Made by a program: the position numbers and the translations under genes
From: Deltaproteobacteria bacterium GWA2_38_16
GTDB taxonomy: Bacteria > Bdellovibrionota > JACOXK01 > 2-02-FULL-40-11
DNA: 64,000 nucleotides
Direction of reading: 5' to 3'
NCBI GenBank assembly: GCA_001797335.1
Contig: MGPE01000015.1
Location: 62,001-126,000 of the forward strand
Shown here: positions 8,440 through 17,183 of the stretch, piece after piece
Position numbering within the stretch: position 1 is the first letter of the stretch
How the letters are laid out: each line of letters starts with the position of its first letter
The notes under the pieces: model-generated
The model's input: only the letters and a program-made list of their open reading frames with translations
Databases searched by the model: none
Told to the model about the DNA's origin: nothing

Positions 8440-10023
8440 TTAAAACTCCGATTGCTCTGTATAGCTACCAAACACTTCTTTCATGCTCAAGCAAATTTCT
8501 CCAACGGTCGCATATTCTCTTACGGCATCCATGACAAGCGGCATTAGATTTTCTTTTCCTTGGCACCCTTTTTTTAAGCGCTGAAGGGCTTTTACAACAT
8601 TTTGTTCATTTCGTTCTTTTTTAATTTTCTTAAGTTCTGTAATTTGTTTTTTTTCGGTTTTTTCATCAATGTAGAGGGTTTCAATGGGTTCTTCATCTTG
8701 CTGAACATATTTATTGACTCCAACAACAATTTTTTCCTGCCGTTCGAGCTGCTGCTGATAATGATAGGATGCACGAGCAATTTCTTTTTGAGGAAATCCT
8801 TTTTCAATAGCGGGAATAATCCCCCCCATGTCATCTATCTTTTGAATCAGATCCAACGCTTCTTTTTCAATTTCATTCGTCAAGCTTTCCACAAAATAAG
8901 AACCTCCCAAAGGATCCATACTATTAATTACGCCAGTTTCTTCAGCAATAATTTGTTGCGTGCGAAGTGCAATCGTAGCCGCAAGCTCTGTGGGAAGAGC
9001 CAACGTTTCATCCATAGAATTGGTATGAAGCGATTGGGTTCCTCCCAACACTCCCGACAACGCTTGAAGAGCCGTTCGCACAATATTGTTATAGGGTTGT
9101 TGGGCAGTTAAGCTGCACCCTGCTGTTTGTGTGTGAAATCTTAAAATCCAAGATCTTGGATTTTTGGCTTTAAATCGCTCCCGCATGATTCTTGCCCACA
9201 TCCGACGAGCCGCTCGGTACTTTGCAATTTCTTCAAAAAAATCACTGTGTGCGTTAAAGAAAAAAGAAAGACGCGGTGCAAATTGATCTACATCAAGCCC
9301 TGCTTCAATCCCTGCTTGGACATACCCAATCCCATCGGCCAAAGTAAAGGCCAGTTCTTGTGCTGCCGTCGATCCGGCTTCTCGAATATGATAGCCTGAA
9401 ATCGAGATCGTATTCCACCGAGGGACATGCTGGGTACAATAGACCATCATGTCTTGAATAATTCGCATCGAAGGGCGTGGTGGATAAATCCACTCTTTTT
9501 GAGCAATATATTCTTTTAAAATATCATTTTGAATCGTCCCCCCTACCTTTTCAAATGACACACCTTGTTTCTCAGCCACCACCAAATACATGGCTAAAAG
9601 CACAATGGCTGGGGAATTAATTGTCATCGACGTGGTTACTTGATCTAAGGGAATCCCTCGAAACAACACTTCCATGTCACGTACGGTATCAATGGCCACG
9701 CCGCACTTGCCCACTTCTCCCAAAGCTCTGGGATCATCGGAATCAATGCCCATAAGAGTAGGCATATCAAATGCAACACTTAAGCCATGTTGGCCGCGTT
9801 CTAATAAGATGTGATATCTTTTATTGGTATCGGTGGCCGTTCCAAATCCAGAAAAAAGACGCATCGTCCAAGGCTTACCTCGATACATATCCTTATGAAT
9901 TCCTCGCGTAAAAGGATATTCTCCAGGACTCCCTAAATCTTTTTCGATATTAAAATTTTTGAGATCTTTTTCAGTATAAAGTTCTTTAATTTCAACATCT
10001 GAAATAGTTGAAAATCGTCGCAT
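8440..10023 (-). CDS. Acyl-CoA mutase large subunit, isobutyryl-CoA-mutase-like
   Basis: A 527-residue TIM-barrel subunit of the B12-dependent methylmalonyl-CoA mutase family. It performs 1,2-rearrangement of a CoA thioester. The residues that read substrate in Propionibacterium methylmalonyl-CoA mutase (Tyr89, Arg207) correspond here to Phe57 (MRLFSGF) and Gln175 (YIAQKEW). That Phe/Gln pair is typical of isobutyryl-CoA mutase, which interconverts isobutyryl- and butyryl-CoA. The start chosen is the ATG of MRRFSTIS, since the reading frame upstream runs into the preceding gene; no strong ribosome site is seen. The MeaB-type chaperone is not in the window. Methylmalonyl-CoA specificity cannot be excluded. 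Confidence 0.88.
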   Translation of the reverse strand: MRRFSTISDVEIKELYTEKDLKNFNIEKDLGSPGEYPFTRGIHKDMYRGKPWTMRLFSGFGTATDTNKRYHILLERGQHGLSVAFDMPTLMGIDSDDPRALGEVGKCGVAIDTVRDMEVLFRGIPLDQVTTSMTINSPAIVLLAMYLVVAEKQGVSFEKVGGTIQNDILKEYIAQKEWIYPPRPSMRIIQDMMVYCTQHVPRWNTISISGYHIREAGSTAAQELAFTLADGIGYVQAGIEAGLDVDQFAPRLSFFFNAHSDFFEEIAKYRAARRMWARIMRERFKAKNPRSWILRFHTQTAGCSLTAQQPYNNIVRTALQALSGVLGGTQSLHTNSMDETLALPTELAATIALRTQQIIAEETGVINSMDPLGGSYFVESLTNEIEKEALDLIQKIDDMGGIIPAIEKGFPQKEIARASYHYQQQLERQEKIVVGVNKYVQQDEEPIETLYIDEKTEKKQITELKKIKKERNEQNVVKALQRLKKGCQGKENLMPLVMDAVREYATVGEICLSMKEVFGSYTEQSEF

Positions 10024-10045
10024 GGAACTTATTATGCTGAAGATT

Positions 10046-10582
10046 TTATTTTGAGCAAGTAGATTCTGTATTAACATTAATGAGGGTTCGAATGGATTCT
10101 GCACCATTTAAAGGTTCTGCTGAACGCCCTTCTAAATCTTTAATTTTGGCAAGATCTTCGGCTACGACCACAACCTCCATTTGATCTGGGATCGTAAGGC
10201 TGGGATCTTCGCCATCTTCAGAAACTTTTTTAGCAAGATAGGTAATTTTGACCTGGCGATTTCCAATTTTTTCTGCCTTTGCCGCTTCTAAGTAACAGTA
10301 TCTTAATCCTTCATTATAAGTTGCCAATACATCCTGGTAGCTTTTTGTAAAACTCACCATGGCCATTTCTGAAGACGGAAACTCTTCGATATCCTGAGAA
10401 AAAGAAAAAATGAGGCTAAAAGCATTTTTTGCACACGGATCCTTCATAAAGACGATTCCGTTTTGCTTATCCGACAAGAGCCGAAACTCATCATTGGATA
10501 AAGCACTGTGCATCATGCTCAAACTCAAAATACCCATACTGACAATACTTGCAAAAAATAATTTTTTGTAAGGACACATCAT
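10046..10582 (-). CDS. Secreted protein of unknown function
   Basis: A 178-residue protein with an N-terminal signal peptide ([24 protein letters not shown]). The mature part has three cysteines (in KDPCAK, LRYCYLE and the C-terminal STCSK). No family recognised. It sits 22 bases upstream of the mutase large subunit on the same strand, but a secreted protein is an unlikely functional partner. Two consecutive ATG codons could serve as start. Confidence 0.65.
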   Translation of the reverse strand: MMCPYKKLFFASIVSMGILSLSMMHSALSNDEFRLLSDKQNGIVFMKDPCAKNAFSLIFSFSQDIEEFPSSEMAMVSFTKSYQDVLATYNEGLRYCYLEAAKAEKIGNRQVKITYLAKKVSEDGEDPSLTIPDQMEVVVVAEDLAKIKDLEGRSAEPLNGAESIRTLINVNTESTCSK

Positions 10583-10734
10583 ATAGAGTACTTCTCGTTT
10601 AGGGACGTTAATTTACCACCAACGTACTGCTTTTAGCCCCTAATTTTATTGTACCCAAAGCAAGAGAAGATTCTACTTTTTTTTTCAAAAAAAAGATTAT
10701 TTTTAGATGAGAAAACGACGAAAAACGTCACTCT

Positions 10735-10761
10735 GTCATTCTGAGCGTCAGCGAAGAATCT
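10735..10761. repeat. R1 repeat fragment overlapping the end of the acyl-CoA dehydrogenase gene
   Basis: GTCATTCTGAGCGTCAGCG then AAGAATCT matches one arm of the R1 palindrome. It covers the last codons and the stop of the dehydrogenase gene (..ILR, stop at 10748-10750). Confidence 0.7.
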
Positions 10762-11890
10762 GTCCTGCAATCACCATGCGCTGAACTTCTGAGGTTCCTT
10801 CATAAATTTCAGTAATTTTGGCATCTCGGAAGAACCGCTCCACGGGATATTCCTTAGAATACCCATACCCTCCATAGACTTGGATGGCATTGGTCGTTAC
10901 TTTCATGGCTGTTTCAGAAGCAAAAAGCTTAGCCATAGCAGCTTCTTTGGTATATCGAAGCCCCCGATCTTCGAGCTCAGTAGCCCGATAAACTAAAAGC
11001 CTCGCCGCATCAATAGTTGTAGCCATATCAGCCAATATCCACTGGATCGCTTGGAATTCTGAAATCGGCTTTCCAAATTGAATCCGTTCTTTAGCGTAAT
11101 TTCTAGCTGCTTCAAAAGCGCCTCTGGCAATTCCCACGGCTTGCGTTCCAATCCCAATACGCCCGCCATCTAACGTATGAAGGGCTACTTTAAACCCTTC
11201 CCCTTCTTCTCCCAACAAATTTTCTTTAGAAACTTTGACATCATTAAAAATAATTTGAGAACAGCCTGATCCTTTAATTCCCATTTTCTTTTCTACTTTT
11301 CCCACCTCCACACCCTGGGAATGCATATCCACAATAAAAGCAGAAATTCTTTTTTTAGGATTCGATTTATCTGTCACCGCAAAAACAATGGCCGTATCGG
11401 CCTGGGGGCCATTGGTAATAAAATTTTTGGTACCCGATAAAATGTATTCATCCCCTTTTTTAAGAGCGATGGTTTGTTGATTGCCTGCATCAGACCCCGC
11501 ATTGGGCTCAGATAAACAAAAACACCCCAGCTTTTCTCCCCGCGCAAGAGGCGTTAAAAATGTTTTCTTTTGCCATTCATTGCCAAAGGTTTTAAGAGGC
11601 GTACAGACCAACGAATTATTTACCGATACAATAACAGCCGTAGAGGCACAAACAGCGGCAATTTCTTCTAACACAAGCACATAAGAAAAATAGTCTAGCC
11701 CACTCCCCCCATATTGTTCTGGGACGGCAATGCCCATAAATCCAAGCTCTGCACATTTTTGAATGCCCGATTTTGGAAATTTGGCTTCTCTGTCACATTC
11801 GGCCGCATAAAGAGCCACTTCTTTTTGAGCAAACTCTCTAGCCGTTTGCTGAATCATTTTATGTTCGTCTTTTAATAAAACGTCACTCAT
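10748..11890 (-). CDS. Acyl-CoA dehydrogenase, short-chain type
   Basis: A 380-residue FAD enzyme that oxidises an acyl-CoA to the 2-enoyl-CoA and passes electrons to EtfAB. Family segments are the FCLSEPNAGSDAG FAD/substrate region, VYGGYGYSKEYPVER, and IYEGTSEVQR with the catalytic Glu. The short-chain/branched-chain subgroup is likely by overall pattern; exact chain length is unknown. It lies near the mutase and, in a separate operon, the rest of beta-oxidation. The last codons fall inside an R1 repeat fragment. Confidence 0.94.
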   Translation of the reverse strand: MSDVLLKDEHKMIQQTAREFAQKEVALYAAECDREAKFPKSGIQKCAELGFMGIAVPEQYGGSGLDYFSYVLVLEEIAAVCASTAVIVSVNNSLVCTPLKTFGNEWQKKTFLTPLARGEKLGCFCLSEPNAGSDAGNQQTIALKKGDEYILSGTKNFITNGPQADTAIVFAVTDKSNPKKRISAFIVDMHSQGVEVGKVEKKMGIKGSGCSQIIFNDVKVSKENLLGEEGEGFKVALHTLDGGRIGIGTQAVGIARGAFEAARNYAKERIQFGKPISEFQAIQWILADMATTIDAARLLVYRATELEDRGLRYTKEAAMAKLFASETAMKVTTNAIQVYGGYGYSKEYPVERFFRDAKITEIYEGTSEVQRMVIAGQILR

Positions 11891-11933
11891 TCAATTTGAC
11901 CTTAGCCAATCCCCCACCCTCTGTCAAAATAAA

Positions 11934-13049
11934 TTACCTCTCATAAAAATCCTCTACCAACGAATAACTCGTGCTACGTCCCCCACCGATATTTTTGGTC
12001 AATATCCCACTCTTTACAAGATCGTCAATGTCACGAGACGCTGTATCCTGCGAACATTTTGTCAGAACAGCCCATTTTGATGAAGTAAGCTTACCTTCGA
12101 AACCATCAAAGATGAGATTAATGATTTTTCGTTGTCGATCATTAAATTTTTTTCCAGAATAAATTTCCCAGAATCGAGCCTTTTTGAGTACGGATGCTAG
12201 AGTTATCTCTGCCCCTTGAAATGCTCGGCCAAGGCATTCTAGAAACCATTCAAGCCAGGGTGTAACATCCAACCCCCCCTTCTGGGTGAACTCTAAAATA
12301 GTGTAATAGGCTTTCCGCTCCAAACAAATCTGAGCCGACATACTATAGAAACGTTGTGAACTATTTTCTGATCTGGCCAAAGCCATGTCTGCAATCGCAC
12401 GAGCAATTCGACCATTGCCATCGTCAAACGGATGAATAGTGACAAACCATAAGTGAGCCAGACCCGCTTTTAAAACCGGATCAATTGGCTTTTTACCGTT
12501 AAACCACGCAAGAAATAGTCGCATTTCCCCATTCAATCGACTTACCTGTGGTGCCTCAAAGTGAACACGTTGCCTTCCGATGGGACCAGATACCACTTGC
12601 ATAGGTCCTTGGGTATCGCTGCGCCAGTTTCCTACACGAATTTTACTCATACCACTACGACCCGTTGGAAACAAAGCACTATGCCAACCAAACAATCGCT
12701 CATTTGTAAGAGGAAGACTGAAATTTTGCGTAGCATCCAACATCATCTGGACGACTCCTTCAACATTGCGATCAGCAGTCGTCAATCCCCCTATATCCAT
12801 GCCAAGACGTCGCGCTAGAGATGAGCGCACCTGTTTTGGATCAAGCCGCTCTCCCTCGAGTTCGCTCGATTTAATCACCTCTTCGGACAATGTTTTAAGC
12901 ACGGCCTCAGTACAAAGTTTAAATCCAAGTCCTTCCATCCGCCCAATCAGCCGTCCTTGGCGATGACGAATATTGGCCAGTGGACCAGTCAGGCGTTCTT
13001 GATCCCAATACAACTCAGGCCATTTTTTATGCTCATAGATATATTTCAC
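11934..13049 (-). CDS. Fic family protein (AMPylase) with winged-helix C-terminus
   Basis: A 371-residue protein: N-terminal Fic_N/DUF4172-like domain (KYIYEHKKWPELYW), inhibitory helix motif SSELEGE (class II, N-terminal), the Fic core HPFDDGNGRIAR, and a C-terminal winged helix-turn-helix. Fic enzymes transfer AMP (or other phosphate groups) to hydroxyl side chains of target proteins. The start is set at GTG 13049, which has GGAG 9 bases upstream. A longer frame from a TTG would run through the operator-like repeats. Likely autoregulated through those sites. Target unknown. Confidence 0.9.
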   Translation of the reverse strand: MKYIYEHKKWPELYWDQERLTGPLANIRHRQGRLIGRMEGLGFKLCTEAVLKTLSEEVIKSSELEGERLDPKQVRSSLARRLGMDIGGLTTADRNVEGVVQMMLDATQNFSLPLTNERLFGWHSALFPTGRSGMSKIRVGNWRSDTQGPMQVVSGPIGRQRVHFEAPQVSRLNGEMRLFLAWFNGKKPIDPVLKAGLAHLWFVTIHPFDDGNGRIARAIADMALARSENSSQRFYSMSAQICLERKAYYTILEFTQKGGLDVTPWLEWFLECLGRAFQGAEITLASVLKKARFWEIYSGKKFNDRQRKIINLIFDGFEGKLTSSKWAVLTKCSQDTASRDIDDLVKSGILTKNIGGGRSTSYSLVEDFYER

Positions 13050-13055
13050 AGGTTT

Positions 13056-13155
13056 AATCTCCGCTATATATAAGGAGATTATGACAGCTATTCTCCGCAA
13101 ATACAAGGATTATTATACGCACATAATGCGGAGATTAAGTAGACTATTCTCCGCA
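13056..13155. promoter_or_regulatory. Cluster of TCTCCGCA half-sites upstream of the Fic gene
   Basis: An inverted pair AATCTCC/GGAGATT (13056-13062, 13074-13080) is followed by TCTCCGCA (13092-13099), TGCGGAGA (13127-13134) and TCTCCGCA (13148-13155). All lie just before the Fic start. The downstream winged-helix domain of this Fic protein is the obvious candidate regulator; binding is inferred. Confidence 0.6.
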
Positions 13156-13204
13156 CATGATGATTTAAATTATGCCTAGGTTCTTGACAACGTCTAAGAG
13201 ATGC

Positions 13205-13250
13205 ACAGGTGGCACGATTGCACATTTATTGTGCAAATAATTTCACCTGT
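13205..13250. promoter_or_regulatory. Nested palindrome in the intergenic region before the 1286-residue protein
   Basis: Outer arms ACAGGTG (13205-13211) and CACCTGT (13244-13250) enclose inner arms TTGCACA (13218-13224) and TGTGCAA (13230-13236). Both pairs are perfect and share nearly the same centre. It could be a double operator or a cruciform/hairpin. No start codon or RNA gene is associated. Confidence 0.5.
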
Positions 13251-13322
13251 AATTACAACAACTTAAAGAATATTTTGAGAAATAACATGAGCTTATGACT
13301 TGGCCTTTGTCTTGCACTAGGC

Positions 13323-16300
13323 ATGTCCCTCATGAGGGGACGAAATTTTGGAATTGGCCTTCTACTCTTTTTCTTCCCTATGGTTGTGTGTTCTCAAGAC
13401 CTGATCCACTCTTTTTTGCCCATTGTTAAAGGCCATTATTTTTATCTCATTGAAACACATGGCTCTCACAAAATTACCATTGATCGTTGGGGAACAGCTC
13501 CTACTTCCACACTTGAATCTCTCTTAAAAGATGTCCGACAAGGTAGATTGTCTAATCCACAACGTTTTTTTCTTACTCGAAATACCAATGGCTTTTATGA
13601 ATTAGATTCACACTCTAAAACACCGGACACCCTTTCTCCTACTTTTGGTTTTACAGAATATAATGGATCTTTATTTATTGCTCATCGTGAAGGGATCGAC
13701 GAAATAGATCTTTCTTCACTCCTAGAGGCAGATGAAAGCAAGGTAATCGATATTAAAAGTTTTAAACCCCTGCCCTTTGCAACAGGTATTGTCTTTTTAA
13801 AATCTGTTTTTAAAAATGACCTCATGATCACCTCTCAATGGGATCCATCTCAAGATTCCTCCACTCTTTCTATTTTTTTAGATGACGATACCAAAATCAA
13901 TGAATGGCAACTTAATTTTCCTCTCTTAAATCTTTCCTTAGAAGCTCTCACTCTGTTTGCAGCCGGAGGAAAAGAAGGCCTTCATATTTTTAATATTGAT
14001 CCTTTAGAATCTTCCATTCATCCCGATTTCATAAAACGTACCGAAACGGTAGCTCCTGAAACCGTAGAAGCTTCAACTCTGACTGGCATTTGGGTCCACA
14101 AAAATTCTATTCATTTTTCTGCAACCCATAACAATTTTTCCTCTACCCTTCATGAAATAAATCTAAATCTCATGATTCAAACTGCGCACACACTTCATCA
14201 GGAAAAAATGAATGATGTCATGAGTACCAGCTTTCAAATGAAGCACAACGCCAAGGCATTTGCCAATGGACTCTTGGCCTCTATTCCGTTTGATGCTGAT
14301 AAGTTGGTCGATGCGTTTGGATTTGATCTAGATCAAGATTTAGATGAACAGCTTGAATTATATAACGTTAAAGATACGTTAACAGAAGAAGAAAAAGCAG
14401 AGCTTAAACATTCTTTTTCGACGTGGAAAGTCACCGGAGAAATTGCTGGTTTTGCTACCCAGCTTGGACTTTTTGCCGGGAAAATGGCTCAAATTCGCTA
14501 TGCAAAAAAAGCACGTATTACCCAAAACGTTCGAGAAATGAATGCCATTCGGTATAATTTTAAACTGGCAGGAGGAACAGCCAGTACTGCTTTCCCTCTG
14601 GCTGAAGGAGCCACCTGGCTAAGACAGTGGAATGAAAAAGAATTGCTTATTGAAAACACGGCTTCTTTTTCACAGCGTCTTTTAGAATTAAAAGCATTGA
14701 AAGCATCAGGCCAAGTGCTTCTTCCTCAAGAACTCATCGGACTCATTGCAGCCACAGAAAAAAGAGGCACCTTTGTAAGACCGCTTGAACGCGTTTTGGT
14801 GTCTTTGAAATTAGCTGATACTCGTCTTCAAAAATTAGAAGCCTGGTCTTTTGGAAAACTTTCCAAATTTTTTAAAATAATGGGAGAAACCGGGGATCTT
14901 TCAAAACTCGTTGATCCAGAAATCATGACCAAATGGAGTCGCTTACAGCGCCTGCAAAGCATGGAACAACTCAGCCTTTTTCAAAAAACAGAACTTCAGT
15001 ATTTAACCATGGATATTAAGGCGGGACTTTTAAAAGGAATTGCACGATCTCAATCTATAGACGTAAATCAACTGGGACTTTCTACCAAAACCAAAGAAGC
15101 GCTCACTTGGCTCTCCTCTAAAGGAGGCATTGTATCTCGTGAAGAATTAGAAGCTTTGTCTTTAGAATCTTCGCGTCTTTCTCAAATTTTAGGAAACTCT
15201 GAAGAGGTGTACCGACTTGAACGCATTTTAGAACTCAATCAAGCAGGCCGGCAACTGACAGACCTTGAAAAATTAGAAAAATTAAAACTTCTTGTTAAAT
15301 CTGGCTGGCAGGGAAATCAAGAAGCCCATCTTTTGTGGGAAAAACCCCAGCTCTTAAATGCCATTGATGGAATTTATGATTTTGAACACATGCAACGTTC
15401 AACCTATATGAACCGACTCTTCCAAAATGGAAAGCTCAAAGAAACGCTGCTCTTTACCGCCTATAGCGATATTGCCAATCTCGCAACGGAAGCCTGGTCT
15501 CGGGAACGAGAAGGAAGACCTTTTTTATCTACCGGATTAGCTCACAATATTATTTGGAATACCTACATTATGTTTCCCATTTTTGGAATCTCTGGATTTA
15601 GGCTTTCTCGCAATGGGAAAATTTTTGTGTTGGTTTTAAATGCAGGAAGTTCTGCCTACATGGCTCAAAAACTTTCAAAATGGGGAGCTGAGACCATGAA
15701 CACCCAATCCTTGATGAGCGAGTGGCATAATGGAAGGCTTACCATGAACGATTTTATTCCTGCCCCTACGATGCCCCTGAGTGAAATCCCGGGATATTTA
15801 ACCCGAGATATTTTTTCTCCCGATCCAACCTATAATGCCGGATGGGCCCTTTTTGATACCTCATGGTGTATGTTTTTATCTACCCCACGCGGCATTGGTG
15901 TAGGCATGCTTTCTCAATATCTTACGAGCCGCCCGGCTCTAGATCGAGAAGTCATGGTGTTGGGAGTCGATGCCTTTGAAGGCTTAAGACAAAGTGTTCG
16001 CATGGCACCTGTTTTTGCCAATGAAACTTTGGGAGCTGTCACCTACCCTCCGATTTATTCTCAATTTTTTGAGGATCGAAGTTTAGAACTTTCCATTCTG
16101 GATGCCAAATTAGAAACCGTAGATTCTTGGCAATCGAATTCCTGGGATCAAAAACCAAAATTAAAACTTTCACTGGCCATCCACTCTTCTACTGCTCCGA
16201 AAGACGTTCATTTTTATTTTTCAGATGGAAAAAAAGAATCATTCATAGAGCTGCCTGCATCTTTATGGAAAGAAATCTATGAACAATATTATGATTTAAG

Positions 16301-17183
16301 TTGGGAACAAGAAATAACGTATGAAGGAACTCCCGAGATGTATCGTATCTCTCATCTTGAGATTTCTAATAGTGATCGCACCGTGGGAAGCAGTTTAAAT
16401 CCTTTTTCAGAAAAATCTCTAGAACATGGAAAAACCCTTTTATTGGAAGATGAACTCACAGCCTTAGTACAAGAAGAAGATCCTTTTTTCCAGGGAGTTT
16501 TAAAAGCACTTCTCTTTTTATCTCAAGAAGCAGGAACCCAGTTTCATCAAGGGAAACGTCATTTTGCTGCGGGGATTGTGTATATGATTGGACAGTATCT
16601 AGAACCCCTCTACACAGATTTTGTTTCTCCCCAAGAATCTCACAGCTTAGATATTGATGCCTTTAAAGAAGCTATTAAAATTACCCATTCGGTTAATTTT
16701 TCAGATATCCCTATCACAAAGGAATTTATCGATCATCTGAGCATGTATTTAGAAAGGCTTGCCTATGAAGCTATCCCCAATAACACCTTGTCTATTCATA
16801 GTACCCTTAGTCACACTCAAGAGAGGCAGTGGCTCAATCAAAATACGACAAAAATTCTGTCGTTGATTTCAGATGATATTTTAAAAGAAACAAAATCTTC
16901 TTGGCTCATTTTAGATGAAGGATCTAAAAATGATTGGTCTACACTGCAACTTTATAAGGGTTATACTTTTGGTCTTTCAAAACTCTATCGGTGGTATGGG
17001 TTTCACTTTAATAACAAAATGCCTTCTCACTTTTTTAACCTCTTAGACGAAATGCGAGATTTTGGGCAGGAGCTTACGGAATCCTGGAGTAGTAGTCTTT
17101 ACTGGTCTGATCATTATTTAGTTCGATTTGCACAAAATTTTACCCAGCTTAATACCCTCCTTCTTGAGGAGTCACAAAAATGA
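13323..17183 (+). CDS. Very large secreted/membrane-associated protein, unknown function
   Basis: A 1286-residue protein with a signal peptide (IGLLLFFFPMVVCSQ). An N-terminal beta-rich part of about 280 residues looks propeller-like. A long alpha-helical middle follows, with a hydrophobic stretch near 380. Two to three hydrophobic segments lie around 740-870 (AHNIIWNTYIMFPIFG; FVLVLNAGSSAYMAQ; MFLSTPRGIGVGML), then a C-terminal domain of about 400 residues. No known family recognised. The next gene overlaps it by 4 bases (ATGA) and shows the same order of parts, so the pair probably works together. No clear ribosome site; an ATG three codons later is an alternative start. Confidence 0.8.
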   Translation: MSLMRGRNFGIGLLLFFFPMVVCSQDLIHSFLPIVKGHYFYLIETHGSHKITIDRWGTAPTSTLESLLKDVRQGRLSNPQRFFLTRNTNGFYELDSHSKTPDTLSPTFGFTEYNGSLFIAHREGIDEIDLSSLLEADESKVIDIKSFKPLPFATGIVFLKSVFKNDLMITSQWDPSQDSSTLSIFLDDDTKINEWQLNFPLLNLSLEALTLFAAGGKEGLHIFNIDPLESSIHPDFIKRTETVAPETVEASTLTGIWVHKNSIHFSATHNNFSSTLHEINLNLMIQTAHTLHQEKMNDVMSTSFQMKHNAKAFANGLLASIPFDADKLVDAFGFDLDQDLDEQLELYNVKDTLTEEEKAELKHSFSTWKVTGEIAGFATQLGLFAGKMAQIRYAKKARITQNVREMNAIRYNFKLAGGTASTAFPLAEGATWLRQWNEKELLIENTASFSQRLLELKALKASGQVLLPQELIGLIAATEKRGTFVRPLERVLVSLKLADTRLQKLEAWSFGKLSKFFKIMGETGDLSKLVDPEIMTKWSRLQRLQSMEQLSLFQKTELQYLTMDIKAGLLKGIARSQSIDVNQLGLSTKTKEALTWLSSKGGIVSREELEALSLESSRLSQILGNSEEVYRLERILELNQAGRQLTDLEKLEKLKLLVKSGWQGNQEAHLLWEKPQLLNAIDGIYDFEHMQRSTYMNRLFQNGKLKETLLFTAYSDIANLATEAWSREREGRPFLSTGLAHNIIWNTYIMFPIFGISGFRLSRNGKIFVLVLNAGSSAYMAQKLSKWGAETMNTQSLMSEWHNGRLTMNDFIPAPTMPLSEIPGYLTRDIFSPDPTYNAGWALFDTSWCMFLSTPRGIGVGMLSQYLTSRPALDREVMVLGVDAFEGLRQSVRMAPVFANETLGAVTYPPIYSQFFEDRSLELSILDAKLETVDSWQSNSWDQKPKLKLSLAIHSSTAPKDVHFYFSDGKKESFIELPASLWKEIYEQYYDLSWEQEITYEGTPEMYRISHLEISNSDRTVGSSLNPFSEKSLEHGKTLLLEDELTALVQEEDPFFQGVLKALLFLSQEAGTQFHQGKRHFAAGIVYMIGQYLEPLYTDFVSPQESHSLDIDAFKEAIKITHSVNFSDIPITKEFIDHLSMYLERLAYEAIPNNTLSIHSTLSHTQERQWLNQNTTKILSLISDDILKETKSSWLILDEGSKNDWSTLQLYKGYTFGLSKLYRWYGFHFNNKMPSHFFNLLDEMRDFGQELTESWSSSLYWSDHYLVRFAQNFTQLNTLLLEESQK

